Assembly: GCF_016757735.1 (NCBI RefSeq)
Contig: NZ_CP068439.1
Location: 2,754,001 to 2,818,000 of the forward strand
Reading direction: 5' to 3'
DNA from: Aequorivita iocasae
GTDB taxonomy: Bacteria > Bacteroidota > Bacteroidia > Flavobacteriales > Flavobacteriaceae
Length of the DNA: 64,000 nt
Shown: piece after piece, positions 43,017 to 52,665 of the stretch
How positions within the stretch are numbered: the first letter of the stretch is position 1
Layout of the letters: every line of letters begins with the position of its first letter
Position numbers and translations under genes: made by a program
The notes under the pieces: model-generated
What the model was told of the DNA's origin: nothing
Database searches by the model: none
What the model saw: only the letters and a program-made list of their open reading frames with translations

Positions 43017-45946
43017 TTTTTTAAAGCTTGTCTTAAAATCGTTACTGGGTGCAATGCTTTTCTGCCTGTCCCATCAAAAATTTGATGACGACAACTCGTG
43101 CCGTTAGCAGCAAAAATAGTATTATCCGTTGCTTTTCGTATTGCTGGAAAAAGCTTTAACTCTCCTATTTTCATACTCACATCGTAATGTTCCTTTTCAT
43201 ATCCAAAACTGCCGGCCATACCGCAACAACCAGAAGGTATAATGGTAGGTTTGTAATTTTCGGGCAAATTTAGAATATCAAAGGTTACTTTCTGGTTGCT
43301 CTGTGATTTTTGGTGGCAATGCACGTGTATTTTAATGTTTCTTTCTTCGGAAGTAAACTGTGCTGCGGAAATAGTACCGTTATGTATTTCGGCCGAAAGA
43401 AATTCCTCGATTAGAAATGTATTTTTAGAAATTGCTTCCGCCGAAATTATATCATCCGCCAACCGAAGGTATTCATCACGAAAAGATAGTATTGCCGAAG
43501 GTTCAATACCTACTAAAGGAACTTCTGTTGAAATTTTATCTTTTAAAAAGGCTATGTTTGTATTGGCCTCCTTTTTCGCTTCCTCCAAAAATCCTTTTGA
43601 AAGTAAGGCACGGCCACTATCCAAGTTATCTATCACTTCCACTTTATACCCTAAACCTTTTAAAAGTAAAAACGAATCCAAGGCTATTTCAGTATCCAAA
43701 TAATTACTGAATTCGTCAACAAAAAGCAATACCTTTTTAATGGGTATATCATCGCCAGGATTATGTGTAAATAACTGGTTTTTATGTTTTTGAATTAAAT
43801 CACTGAAACTATTATTTGAAACTTTAGGCAAGGATCGCTTTGGATGTATTCCACCAATTTTTTTTATAATTTTTGAAGTGAGACCATTTCTAAAAAACCA
43901 ATTGGCAAGCTGCGGAAAATTGGAAGCCATATTGTTAAGTTTCGTACTTTTTCCCATCAGCTTATTGGATAATGAAACACCGTTTATTTTATTGTATTGA
44001 TATAAAAACTCAGCTTTTGCAGTGCTTATATCCACATTACTGGGGCATTCACTTGCGCAGGCCTTACAACTGATGCATAGATCAAAAACCTCCTTTAGCT
44101 CTTTTGAATTGAATTTATTTGCAGCTGTATTATTTGTTAGAACTTCCCGCAGGGCATTCGCACGTGCGCGCGTAGTGTCTTTTTCGTTTTTGGTGGCGTG
44201 ATAACTGGGACACATGGCTCCCGCTGCTTCTGCCGTTTTTCTACAGTCACCGCTACCGTTGCATTTTTCAGCCAAACGAAGAATTCCCTCGGAATCATTG
44301 AAGTCCAATAGGGTCTCAATATTGGGTTCTTCCCTATCTACTTCATAACGAAGGGATTCGTCCATTTTAAAAGCATTCACAATTTTTCCGGGATTGAAAA
44401 TATTGTGCGGATCAAAAGCTGCTTTAATTCTTTTTAAAAGCGCATAGTTTTTTTCGCCAATCATCAACGGAATAAATTCGGCGCGTACAATACCATCGCC
44501 GTGTTCCCCGCTAAAGGAGCCTCTGTATTTTTTACAAAGTTTGGCAACATCAGTGGTTATTTTACGAAAATACTCCACTCCCACCCCTGTCTTCAAATTC
44601 AGGATGGGCCGCAAATGCAGTTCACCGGCGCCCGCGTGTGCATAATAAACAGCTTGCTGGTCGTACTGTTTCATCAACACTGAAAACTCTGAAATATAAC
44701 TGGGCAAATCTTCCAAAGCAACCGCTGTGTCCTCAATACAGGCAACAGCTTTGTGATCGCCCACCATATTTCCGAGTAGGCCCAAACCGGCTTTGCGCAA
44801 TTCGGCAGCCATTTCAATCTCCTCGCCTCTTAAAACCGGATTATGATAACTGTGACTTGAAAGTTTGAGGGAATCCAACAAAGATGAAGTTTGACTTTCT
44901 AAATCCGCTTCAGAATTGCTTTTCAATTCCAAGAGTAGAATTGTTTTTGGGTTTCCTTTTACAAAGAACCGATATGGCTCATACGTTTTGTTTTTTTTTG
45001 TACAATCCAAAATTACATTGTCCATCATTTCGCAAGTATGCAAATTGTGCTGCATCGCCACAATTACATCGTTTAAACAAGCTTCAAGTGTATGATAATG
45101 TGTTGCAACCATTGCGGTATATTGTGGTGGTAACGGATCTAATTGGAGTGTAATTTCTGTAGTAAATGCAAGGGTCCCCTCGCTTCCGCAAAGTAGTTTG
45201 CACAGGTTTATTTCTTCTTTAAATTCACCAAACACAGTTGTGTTCAACAGACTGTCAACCGAATAACCCGTATTTCTTCGGTGAATTTCAGGTTTTGGAA
45301 ATTCCTTCCAAATTTCTTGTTGGGTTTGTTCGGAAATCAGTTCATTGTAAATCGTTTTATAGATTTTTCCTTCCAACGTATCTAGCTGTGTTTTCTGGAG
45401 AAATTTTTCTTTTGAAAGTGGTTCAAAAACTACTTCTTCCCCGTTTGAAAGAATGGTTTTCAATTTTAAAACTTTATCGCGCGTTACACCGTATTGAATT
45501 GACGTTGTGCCGCTGCTGTTGTTGCCTACCATCCCGCCTATCATGCATCGGTTGCTGGTGGAAGTGTTGGGACCGAAGAAAAGTCCGAAAGCTTTTAGAT
45601 AGCGGTTCAGTTCATCGCGGATCACGCCTGGTCGCAAAGTAACTGTCTGCTTTTGGGTGTCTACTGAAATTATTTCTGTAAAATATTTTGAAACATCCAC
45701 TACTATCCCATCGCCCACACATTGTCCGGCAAGAGAAGTTCCTGCAGTTCGCGGAATTAAGGAAGTGTTGTTCTTGACAGCAAAATCGATTAACTGCCGT
45801 ATTGCTTCAGCATTTTTAGGATAGGCTACGGCCAGCGGTATTTTTCGATACACAGAAGCATCTGTAGCGTAAATACTGGTATGAAGGGTATCGGTGAAAA
45901 ATTCACCATTAAAAGTCTTTTGAAAATTCTGAAGTTCTTGTTTCAT
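43013..45946 (-). CDS. FAD-linked oxidase / Fe-S fusion (D-lactate or glycolate dehydrogenase type)
   Basis: A 977-aa oxidoreductase (a TTG 36 bases upstream would add 12 residues). Residues about 30-530 form a PCMH-type FAD domain (IPRTAGTSLAGQCVGDGIVV; the C-terminal SGEHGDGIVRAEFIPLM and PHNIFNPGKIV). A ferredoxin-like part follows (CNGSGDCRKTAEAAGAMCPS, CISCKACASECPSNVD), then a C-terminal cysteine-rich domain (VHCHQKSQSNQK, IPSGCCGMAGSFGYEKEHYD). The layout equals GlcD and GlcF joined in one chain, as in many Bacteroidota D-lactate dehydrogenases. It feeds electrons to the quinone pool. It starts its own transcript divergent from an OMP gene. Confidence 0.92.
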   Translation of the reverse strand: MKQELQNFQKTFNGEFFTDTLHTSIYATDASVYRKIPLAVAYPKNAEAIRQLIDFAVKNNTSLIPRTAGTSLAGQCVGDGIVVDVSKYFTEIISVDTQKQTVTLRPGVIRDELNRYLKAFGLFFGPNTSTSNRCMIGGMVGNNSSGTTSIQYGVTRDKVLKLKTILSNGEEVVFEPLSKEKFLQKTQLDTLEGKIYKTIYNELISEQTQQEIWKEFPKPEIHRRNTGYSVDSLLNTTVFGEFKEEINLCKLLCGSEGTLAFTTEITLQLDPLPPQYTAMVATHYHTLEACLNDVIVAMQHNLHTCEMMDNVILDCTKKNKTYEPYRFFVKGNPKTILLLELKSNSEADLESQTSSLLDSLKLSSHSYHNPVLRGEEIEMAAELRKAGLGLLGNMVGDHKAVACIEDTAVALEDLPSYISEFSVLMKQYDQQAVYYAHAGAGELHLRPILNLKTGVGVEYFRKITTDVAKLCKKYRGSFSGEHGDGIVRAEFIPLMIGEKNYALLKRIKAAFDPHNIFNPGKIVNAFKMDESLRYEVDREEPNIETLLDFNDSEGILRLAEKCNGSGDCRKTAEAAGAMCPSYHATKNEKDTTRARANALREVLTNNTAANKFNSKELKEVFDLCISCKACASECPSNVDISTAKAEFLYQYNKINGVSLSNKLMGKSTKLNNMASNFPQLANWFFRNGLTSKIIKKIGGIHPKRSLPKVSNNSFSDLIQKHKNQLFTHNPGDDIPIKKVLLFVDEFSNYLDTEIALDSFLLLKGLGYKVEVIDNLDSGRALLSKGFLEEAKKEANTNIAFLKDKISTEVPLVGIEPSAILSFRDEYLRLADDIISAEAISKNTFLIEEFLSAEIHNGTISAAQFTSEERNIKIHVHCHQKSQSNQKVTFDILNLPENYKPTIIPSGCCGMAGSFGYEKEHYDVSMKIGELKLFPAIRKATDNTIFAANGTSCRHQIFDGTGRKALHPVTILRQALKN

Positions 45947-46079
45947 TGCAACTTTTGTAAAAGTAAAAAACTTCCTTAACAAAACTTTGTAAATTTTACA
46001 ATTGCCATTAGCATCGCATTAACGTTTACCAACTTATAATACGCCTACATTTACAGCGTTTATAACTAAAAGAAAAATT

Positions 46080-46580
46080 ATGAGAAAAGCAGTTTTATTG
46101 ACTATTGCGATTATCACGTTGAGCTTACACGCCAATGCCCAGGAAATTTCAAAAAATGCAATCGGGATACGTTTAAGTGAAAGTGATGGTTTTGGTCCAG
46201 AGGTAAACTATCAGCGAGGTTTGGGCGATAACAACCGTTTGGAACTGGGGTTGGCCTTTCACAGCGATCGTTATTGGGACGCTGTAAAACTTACTGGAAT
46301 TTATCAGTGGGTCTGGAATATTGATGGAGGCTTCAATTGGTATGCGGGGCCTGGTGCTGGCGCAGGAATTGTAAGCTATGACCATAAACATAAGGATTAT
46401 CCGTATGATGATAGGTATGATGATTCAGAAGCATTTGCCTTTGTAACAGGTGATGTTGGTATTGAGTACAATTTTGACTTCCCTCTTCTGGTTTCCTTTG
46501 ATTTTCGCCCACAGGTGAACTTAGGCTACCGGGACGACATCAGTTTTGATGTGGGTTTAAGCGCTCGATATCAGTTCTGA
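46080..46580 (+). CDS. Small outer-membrane beta-barrel protein
   Basis: A 166-aa exported protein with a signal peptide (about 1-20, ending HANAQ). The mature part alternates amphipathic strands and turns (NAIGIRLSESDGFGPEVNYQ, RLELGLAFHSDRYWDAVKLT, YQWVWNIDGGFNWYAGPGAG, NFDFPLLVSFDFRPQVNLGY) and ends with an aromatic residue (ARYQF), fitting an eight-strand barrel of the Flavobacterial OMP group. No function is known. Ends just before a strong terminator and lies divergent from the FAD/Fe-S oxidase. Confidence 0.8.
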   Translation: MRKAVLLTIAIITLSLHANAQEISKNAIGIRLSESDGFGPEVNYQRGLGDNNRLELGLAFHSDRYWDAVKLTGIYQWVWNIDGGFNWYAGPGAGAGIVSYDHKHKDYPYDDRYDDSEAFAFVTGDVGIEYNFDFPLLVSFDFRPQVNLGYRDDISFDVGLSARYQF

Positions 46581-46605
46581 TAATCAAACATCACCTTATA
46601 TTGAG

Positions 46606-46642
46606 AGAAATGCCCCACGTATTGATGGGGCATTTCTTTTTT
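46606..46642 (+). terminator. Strong intrinsic terminator of the OMP gene
   Basis: AGAAATGCCCCA and TGGGGCATTTCT form a perfect 12-bp stem with an 8-base loop, followed by TTTTT. It ends the OMP transcript and, through its symmetrical A/T flanks, may also stop the converging bshA transcript. Confidence 0.88.
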
Positions 46643-46701
46643 AAAAACAAGAAAAATCCTCTTTCATATCAATTTATTTTATTGCAATCTATAAAAGAGA
46701 A

Positions 46702-47847
46702 TTATTGAGATTGGGCAAGACTTCTTTTTGCAATTGCCTCTTCATATAACTTTTCATACAACGGAACAATTTTCTTTGTATCGTAAATCATTGCAGACTC
46801 GACTGCTTGCTTCTTAAATTTCTTCAGTGTTTCATCAGTTGCTAAGATTTTTAAGGCATTTTCGGCCATTTCATCCACATTGCCTACATCGCTTAAAAAA
46901 CCGCTTACTCCTTGAATATTTACTTCTGGCAAGCCGCCTGTATTACTTGAAATTACCGGAACGCCGCAAGCCATGGCTTCCAATGCCGCAAGACCAAAGC
47001 TTTCCTTTTCTGAAGGGAGAATGAACAGATCTGTAAAACAAAGAATTTTGTCCACTTCATTGCTGTTGCCCACAAAAAGTACTTTTTCCTCAATACCTTT
47101 TTCTTCACATAGTTGCTCGCAGCCTTCACGTTCGGGCCCCTCACCTACTATTATTAATTTGGAAGGAATCTTTTTCTGAATGCGGTCAAAGACCTCTATC
47201 ACGTCCTTTACACGTTTTACTGGTCGAAGATTACTCACATGGGTAATAATCCGCTCGTCCTTATCCGCCATTAAATCGCGCTGACAATCAGTAAATGTGT
47301 TGATTTTCTTCGGAATATCTATAAAATTTGGCACTACGTGTATTTCTTTCTTAATATCGAAAAGATGCAGCGTGTCTTCTTTTAAACTTTTTGAAACTGA
47401 AGTTACCACATCGCTATTGTTAATGCTAAAAGTAACTGCTGGTTTATAAAATGGATGGTTCCCCACCAGGGTAATATCTGTGCCGTGAAGCGTAGTTACC
47501 ATTGGGATAAAGATATTTTCCTCGGCCAGCATTTTCTTGGCCATATAGCCTGCGTATGCGTGGGGTATTGCATAATGCACGTGTAATACTTCAATTTTAT
47601 GGAGTTTTACCATATCTACCAATTTGCTAGAGAGTGCAAGCTCGTAGGGTTGGTAGTGAAAAAGTGGATAAACAGGCACCGAAACCTCGTGAAAGTGAAT
47701 GTGTTTTGAAAGTAATTCTAGCCTAACGGGTTGCTTGTAGGTAATAAAATGAACTTCGTGCCCATGCTCGGCAAGTGCTAAGCCAAGTTCCGTAGCCACT
47801 ACCCCGCTTCCGCCAAAGGTTGGATAACATACTATTGCTATTTTCAT
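46702..47847 (-). CDS. bshA: N-acetyl-alpha-D-glucosaminyl L-malate synthase (bacillithiol step 1)
   Basis: A 381-aa GT-B glycosyltransferase that joins GlcNAc from UDP-GlcNAc to malate, the first step of bacillithiol synthesis. The N-terminus KIAIVCYPTFGGSGVVATEL is diagnostic, and the donor-site segments HVSNLRPVKRVKDVI and FILPSEKESFGLAALEAMAC are present. The full length is normal. It lies 40 bp after the GH3/beta-lactamase gene, the last of a long minus-strand series. No bshB or bshC is in the window. Confidence 0.96.
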   Translation of the reverse strand: MKIAIVCYPTFGGSGVVATELGLALAEHGHEVHFITYKQPVRLELLSKHIHFHEVSVPVYPLFHYQPYELALSSKLVDMVKLHKIEVLHVHYAIPHAYAGYMAKKMLAEENIFIPMVTTLHGTDITLVGNHPFYKPAVTFSINNSDVVTSVSKSLKEDTLHLFDIKKEIHVVPNFIDIPKKINTFTDCQRDLMADKDERIITHVSNLRPVKRVKDVIEVFDRIQKKIPSKLIIVGEGPEREGCEQLCEEKGIEEKVLFVGNSNEVDKILCFTDLFILPSEKESFGLAALEAMACGVPVISSNTGGLPEVNIQGVSGFLSDVGNVDEMAENALKILATDETLKKFKKQAVESAMIYDTKKIVPLYEKLYEEAIAKRSLAQSQ

Positions 47848-47887
47848 TTTATTATTTTCAAATTAAAGGTTACAGATCTTTTGAAAT

Positions 47888-50806
47888 TTAATAATCAATG
47901 GCCTCATAAATGGCTTCTTGTATTTTGCTGCGCAAATCACTTCTTATCAGTTTTCGGTTTTCCGCATCGGGAAAAGTTCGGTTTGATAAAAAGACATACA
48001 CAATATCCTGTTCCGGATCTGCCCAAGCAAATGTTCCGGTAAAGCCACTATGCCCAAAACTAGTCATGGAAACACAACCGCATGTAGGCCCAGATGTTCC
48101 CAATTGTGGTTTGTCAAAGCCCACGCCCCGTCGTACGTTTTTATCACAATAATAACAGGTATTGAAAAGATCCAAAATATCAGGATTAAAATAGCGCACA
48201 CCGCCATAAAAACCTTTCCAAAGATACATTTGCATGATTTTGGCCACATCATTTGCATTACTGAATAAACCCGCATGGCCACTTACTCCTCCAAGCATCG
48301 CTGCGCCTTGGTCGTGCACATAGCCCTGAACTTTCTGGTTCCTAAAAATATTGTCCTGTTCCGTTGGAGGAATATTGTCTTTTGAAAATTTTTCCAAAGG
48401 AAGATATGTCATATAATTTGCCCCCAAAGATTCATAAATGTTCTCCTGAACAATTATTTCCATCGGCTTCCCGAATTTTCGTTCCAAATATTTCTTCAGA
48501 ATATAATATGGAAGATCGCTGTATTTGTACTCTAAACTTGAGTTTAAATCACTATCGCGAATGGTCTCAAAAATGGTATCCATATAATCCCTGCGCATAT
48601 ATAGATTTTCTGCTACATGCACATTAAAATCCTTATCTGGAATTTTGGAATAATATTTTGAAGATATCCCTGTTTTTTCGTCGTTGAGTGTATGGCGATA
48701 AAATGGTATCCACGCCTTTAAACGCGCATAGTGCGAAAGCATTTCCTTTAAAGTAATATTCGCTTTGTTCGAGTTTTTGTACTCCGGAAGCATTTCTGAA
48801 AGCTTCGTATTCATACTCAATTCTTTCTTGTCCACAAGCTGCATAATCATGGGGAGGGAAGCAAGGATTTTGGTCAGCGAAGCCAAATCGTAAACGGTAC
48901 TGTCCTTTACTTCATTTTGTGAATCGTATTCGTGATGTCCAAAATTTTTCTGATAAATAATTTTTCCTTTTCGGGCCACCAAAATTTGGGCTCCCGGATA
49001 CATTCCTTCCTTTATACCCAAATTTGCAAGCGAATCAATTTTTTTCAGTTTATAGCTGTTAACCCCTACACTTTCTGGTGTCCCGTATTGAAGTCTGCGC
49101 AATGATTTTGTTTTTAGCATTGTGTTTAAAGGAAAATCCGCTCCCAATGAAACGGGAAGCTTTCCCTTGGCTTCCCTTGCGCCAAAGATTAGCTGGGCCG
49201 AAAGTTTTTGGGAAATCTCACTGTTTTGATAGGACATTAAAACTCCCTCAAAATTTGCTGTGGTTTTTAGATCCAGCATAGCGTAGGGTCTTGCAAAAAC
49301 ATCGAGAATCACGGTGTTTGTTCGGGCAATTTCATATAACCAAACAAGTTCATTTTCAGAAAATTCAAACTTTTTCCAAGGGTTTTCATTGCTTTTGTGA
49401 AATCCAATAATTACGTAGTTGTACGCCTTAAGTTTTTGGATATAATCATCCAGACTATTAGCTTTAACCCAATCTACCTTTCCATATTTTCGCAATTCAT
49501 TTAAAAATATTTCGCCCGAATCATCGCCAAAATTTATATAGGCAATCCTTTTCTCTTGAAGATCTTTTATAGGAAGAATTGCACGGTCATTTTTAATAAC
49601 CGTTAGCGCGTGGTCCATTGCTTCTTCATAAAGCGCATCGTCATTAACTGAATTTAAATCTTCTACTAAATAGGCCGTGCTGACAGGTTTGTAGCTATGC
49701 AAGCCTACTTTAAATTTTGCGTATAGAATTTTCTTTACAGAATAGGCCAAACGCTTTTCTGTAATAACATCTTCATTGTATGAATTTATAAGAAATTCTA
49801 TGGCCTTTGGAATATCTTCGGAAATCAATAGCACATCGTTTCCTGCAAGAAATGCTGCAAGTTCAATTTCGCCAGGTTTTTTAAAATCGGAAGCGCCTTT
49901 CATATTCAAGGCGTCGGTAAAAATAAGCCCGTTAAAACCCAATTCATTTTTTAAAAGATCTGTCACCACCTTTGAAGAAAGCGAAGAGGGATAATTCATT
50001 TGAATTTCTAAAGCGGGAACATTCAAATGGGCAACCATTACACTATTCAGTCCTTCTTCAATTAATCTTTTATAGGGTACTAATTCCAAAGTATCCAAAC
50101 GTTCTTTTGAAAAATCAACCGTTGGTAAGGTTTTGTGACTATCCATGTCGGTATCGCCGTGGCCGGGGAAATGTTTTGCGCTTCCCATAATGCCAGCGCT
50201 TTGCATTCCTTTCATAAAGGCGAGGGACTTTTCGGTTACATTATCCCTATCCTCTCCAAAAGAGCGATTTCCAATAATGGGATTTTTAGGATTTGTATTG
50301 ATATCCACCACCGGCGCAAAATTAATATGTACTCCCAGGCGTTTACTTTGTTCACCAATACGTTGCCCAATCTTTTCAATAATCTTATTATCTGTAATTG
50401 CGCCCAAGGTCATATTCCAAGGGAAGGCGTAGGTAGAATCCAGTCGCATTGCAAGCCCCCATTCTGCATCCATACCGATTATTAAGGGAACTTTGGCAAG
50501 AGATTGGAACTCATTGTTCAACTTGGCTTGGCGCACGGGTCCCCCTTTGGAAAAAATAATCCCGCCCAAATGATATTCGGTAATTAGTTTTTTTATTTTA
50601 TCGGTCTTTTCTTGTGGATCACTTGAAAAAATATCTGCCATAAAAAGTTGGCCTATTTTTTCTTCTAAAGTCATAGCATCATAGATGCTGTCCACCCATT
50701 TTTTTTGGTTCTGAAAATCGTTTTTTAGGATCAATGGGTTTTTGTCCTGTGAAAACCCTGAAAGGAATGCAAGAGAAAATAGAAAAGGAAACAATAAATT
50801 TTTCAT
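47888..50806 (-). CDS. GH3 N-acetylglucosaminidase (NagZ-type) / serine beta-lactamase-fold fusion
   Basis: A 972-aa exported protein (signal about 1-19, ending SGFSQ). Residues about 30-370 are a GH3 N-terminal domain with the NagZ loop SAKHFPGHGDTDMDSHKTL (about 209-227) and nucleophile Asp298 (GLIFTDALNM). A GH3 C-terminal-like part follows to about 590. The last 380 residues are a beta-lactamase-fold serine hydrolase with SLTK (ASLTKILASL), YSD in place of the usual Y-x-N (EYKYSDLPYYIL) and HSG (FGHSGFTGTFAWADP). The two halves should cut peptidoglycan or muropeptide sugars and then the attached D-amino acid or amide bond. It lies 15 bp after a conserved Bacteroidota protein gene. Confidence 0.92.
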   Translation of the reverse strand: MKNLLFPFLFSLAFLSGFSQDKNPLILKNDFQNQKKWVDSIYDAMTLEEKIGQLFMADIFSSDPQEKTDKIKKLITEYHLGGIIFSKGGPVRQAKLNNEFQSLAKVPLIIGMDAEWGLAMRLDSTYAFPWNMTLGAITDNKIIEKIGQRIGEQSKRLGVHINFAPVVDINTNPKNPIIGNRSFGEDRDNVTEKSLAFMKGMQSAGIMGSAKHFPGHGDTDMDSHKTLPTVDFSKERLDTLELVPYKRLIEEGLNSVMVAHLNVPALEIQMNYPSSLSSKVVTDLLKNELGFNGLIFTDALNMKGASDFKKPGEIELAAFLAGNDVLLISEDIPKAIEFLINSYNEDVITEKRLAYSVKKILYAKFKVGLHSYKPVSTAYLVEDLNSVNDDALYEEAMDHALTVIKNDRAILPIKDLQEKRIAYINFGDDSGEIFLNELRKYGKVDWVKANSLDDYIQKLKAYNYVIIGFHKSNENPWKKFEFSENELVWLYEIARTNTVILDVFARPYAMLDLKTTANFEGVLMSYQNSEISQKLSAQLIFGAREAKGKLPVSLGADFPLNTMLKTKSLRRLQYGTPESVGVNSYKLKKIDSLANLGIKEGMYPGAQILVARKGKIIYQKNFGHHEYDSQNEVKDSTVYDLASLTKILASLPMIMQLVDKKELSMNTKLSEMLPEYKNSNKANITLKEMLSHYARLKAWIPFYRHTLNDEKTGISSKYYSKIPDKDFNVHVAENLYMRRDYMDTIFETIRDSDLNSSLEYKYSDLPYYILKKYLERKFGKPMEIIVQENIYESLGANYMTYLPLEKFSKDNIPPTEQDNIFRNQKVQGYVHDQGAAMLGGVSGHAGLFSNANDVAKIMQMYLWKGFYGGVRYFNPDILDLFNTCYYCDKNVRRGVGFDKPQLGTSGPTCGCVSMTSFGHSGFTGTFAWADPEQDIVYVFLSNRTFPDAENRKLIRSDLRSKIQEAIYEAIDY

Positions 50807-50821
50807 ACGTAAAAACTTCTT

Positions 50822-51307
50822 TTAAGATAAAAATCTATTGTGCCAACTTTCATGTGCAGGTACTTCCCAATTTTCAAGATATTCGGCCTTTGTATTAACG
50901 AGGTTATTGAAGACAACTGTGTTTTTGGAAACGGATTTATCCTTTGCCATTTTTCTGAAATCCGCCAAAGGTTTATAAGCTATATATTCACCTGAATAAA
51001 AGGTTACGTTCATTTTATCAAGTAAATCCACATTAAATTTTTCCTGAAGGGACTGTATGAAATGGACAGACGCGTCAATGCTGCAGCCCGATGCGGAAGC
51101 ATTTGCCTGATTAAGCCCAAGTACAATAAATCGATTGTATCTTATTTCAAGTCCCGCTTCAAGCTCAGCGCCGTGAGCGGTCCATTTGGTTAAAAAATCT
51201 TCGGATAATTTGGTGATTTCAGTAACTTCGTCGTCACTTAATTTTCTATTTGCCTGATATATCCATATTCTGGAATCATCTGGCAGGTTTTTAAAATCTG
51301 TAAGCAT
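50822..51307 (-). CDS. Conserved Bacteroidota protein of unknown function
   Basis: A 161-aa cytoplasmic protein. The best-kept parts are IWIYQANRKLSDDEVTEITK, WTAHGAELEAGLEIRYNRFI, SGCSIDASVHFIQSLQEKF and the C-terminal WEVPAHESWHNRFL. The Cys in ASGCSIDASVHF and the C-terminal WHNRF look functional. Homologues are sometimes labelled ABC transporter ATPase, but there is no Walker motif here, so that name is wrong. It is set between the GH3 fusion gene and the Fe-S gene, 15 and 65 bp away, in a conserved series. Confidence 0.75.
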   Translation of the reverse strand: MLTDFKNLPDDSRIWIYQANRKLSDDEVTEITKLSEDFLTKWTAHGAELEAGLEIRYNRFIVLGLNQANASASGCSIDASVHFIQSLQEKFNVDLLDKMNVTFYSGEYIAYKPLADFRKMAKDKSVSKNTVVFNNLVNTKAEYLENWEVPAHESWHNRFLS

Positions 51308-51372
51308 TTTGGAATATTCTTTCTAATTCATTAGACCTACAAGGAGGCCTTCGGCAACATCCTGCAAGTGAT

Positions 51373-52164
51373 TTATAAATCTTCTGCATTTGCAATCATT
51401 TCTGCAACGTCCAGCACCTGAACATTGTCTTCGGCGTGTTTAGCCTTAACGCCATCTGTCATCATGGTATTGCAGAACGGACAGGCCGCTGCAATTATTT
51501 TTGGAGCGGTTTCCAAGGCTTCTTCGGTACGTTCTACGTTAATATCTTTTTTTCCGGGTTCAGGCTCCTTGAACATTTGAGCGCCTCCGGCCCCGCAGCA
51601 TAATCCGCGTGATTTGCAACGTTTCATTTCCACTAGCTCAACTTCGAGTTTTTGAAGCAGCTCGCGGGGAGCTTCATATTCGCCATTTGCTCTTCCCAAA
51701 TAGCACGGATCGTGGAATGTGATTCGCTTTCCTTTAAATTTTCCACCTTCCACTTTAAGCCTTCCCTCTTCCATTAACGATTTTAGGAATTGGGTGTGGT
51801 GCATAATTTCATAATTACCACCAAGCCCTGGGTACTCATTTTTAATAGTGTTAAAGCAATGTGGGCAAGCGGTAACTATCTTCTTTATTTCATAACCGTT
51901 CAAAACCTCAATATTTGTCATCGCCTGCATTTGGAAAAGAAACTCATTTCCAGCCCTTTTTGCGGGATCGCCGGTGCAACTTTCTTCAGTTCCCAAAACG
52001 GCAAAATCTATATTTGCTTTATTGAGCAATTTCACAAAGGCTTTGGTTATTTTTTTCGCACGGTCGTCAAAACTCCCAGCGCAGCCAACCCAAAAAAGTA
52101 TTTCCGGTTGCTTGCCTTGAGCCATATATTCGGCCATTGTTGGGACCTTTAGTTGTTCACTCAT
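51373..52164 (-). CDS. Cysteine-rich (CCG) Fe-S subunit, HdrB/LutA-like
   Basis: A 263-aa soluble protein with two CCG domains. Visible cysteine groups are FWVGCAGSFDDRAKK, EESCTGDPAKRAGNEF, VTACPHCFNTIKNEYPGLGG, FHDPCYLGRANGEYE, SRGLCCGAGGAQMFKEPEPG and AACPFCNTMMTDGVK, as in subunit B of heterodisulfide reductase and in LutA. It should pass electrons to or from a disulfide or lactate-type partner. The membrane Fe-S protein that would act with it is encoded one gene upstream (52666-53997), with a HAD-family gene between them. Confidence 0.9.
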   Translation of the reverse strand: MSEQLKVPTMAEYMAQGKQPEILFWVGCAGSFDDRAKKITKAFVKLLNKANIDFAVLGTEESCTGDPAKRAGNEFLFQMQAMTNIEVLNGYEIKKIVTACPHCFNTIKNEYPGLGGNYEIMHHTQFLKSLMEEGRLKVEGGKFKGKRITFHDPCYLGRANGEYEAPRELLQKLEVELVEMKRCKSRGLCCGAGGAQMFKEPEPGKKDINVERTEEALETAPKIIAAACPFCNTMMTDGVKAKHAEDNVQVLDVAEMIANAEDL

Positions 52165-52186
52165 TTCTTAACTTTTCTGTTTTCAA

Positions 52187-52210
52187 CCCTTCAACTGCGC
52201 TCAGGGTGAT
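52187..52210. repeat. Copy of the CCCTTCAACTGCGCTCAGGGTGAT intergenic word
   Basis: This GC-richer word, with ACCCT and AGGGT forming a short dyad, is a variant of the CTTCGACTGCGCTCAGGGTGA word found between genes in many bacterial genomes. It lies in the 54-bp gap between the HAD and CCG genes. Confidence 0.5.
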
Positions 52211-52218
52211 AATTTATA

Positions 52219-52653
52219 TTAATCTTTAAATACTTCTATTGTTACTTCTTTTTCCACCAAATCGGTGAATCTCCCTTTGTATCGCGTAGCTCTCACCAAA
52301 TGGTTATCCACCCAATGATAATTTCCACCGCGTGGTTTTCCCATTAACATGGTGTGGTATTTAAAACCATGTTTGTTTAGCCAATTTTCAGTTACCTCGC
52401 GATGGGCTTCGGTGCGGGAAGTGAAAAAACAGATGATGTGTCCTTCGTCATACCATTTATTCAAGGTTTTTAAAGCATCTGGAAAAGGTTCACAGGTGGC
52501 CATCCGCTCGGGTTCCTCGTTGGGAATATCATCAGTAATGGTCCCGTCAATATCTATCAAGTAGTTTTTTATCCCCTCTGGAAGAATTGGGCTCACGTGT
52601 TCACCCTTTTCTACTTTATCATGCAGCATTATTTCTACTTCTTCTTTTTTCAT
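52219..52653 (-). CDS. HAD superfamily phosphatase-like protein
   Basis: A 144-aa protein with the HAD motif I YLIDIDGTITDD (about residues 32-43), motif II ICFFTSRTEAH (Ser/Thr after the sheet) and a conserved lysine and acidic end (MGKPRGGNYHWVDNHLV). It is short, without a large cap domain, so it should act on a sizeable or protein-linked substrate, or on a small sugar phosphate. An internal ATG (MLHDKVEKGEH) is an alternative start. It sits 12 bp after the membrane Fe-S gene and 54 bp before the CCG gene. Confidence 0.85.
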   Translation of the reverse strand: MKKEEVEIMLHDKVEKGEHVSPILPEGIKNYLIDIDGTITDDIPNEEPERMATCEPFPDALKTLNKWYDEGHIICFFTSRTEAHREVTENWLNKHGFKYHTMLMGKPRGGNYHWVDNHLVRATRYKGRFTDLVEKEVTIEVFKD

Positions 52654-52665
52654 ATAAAAATATTA

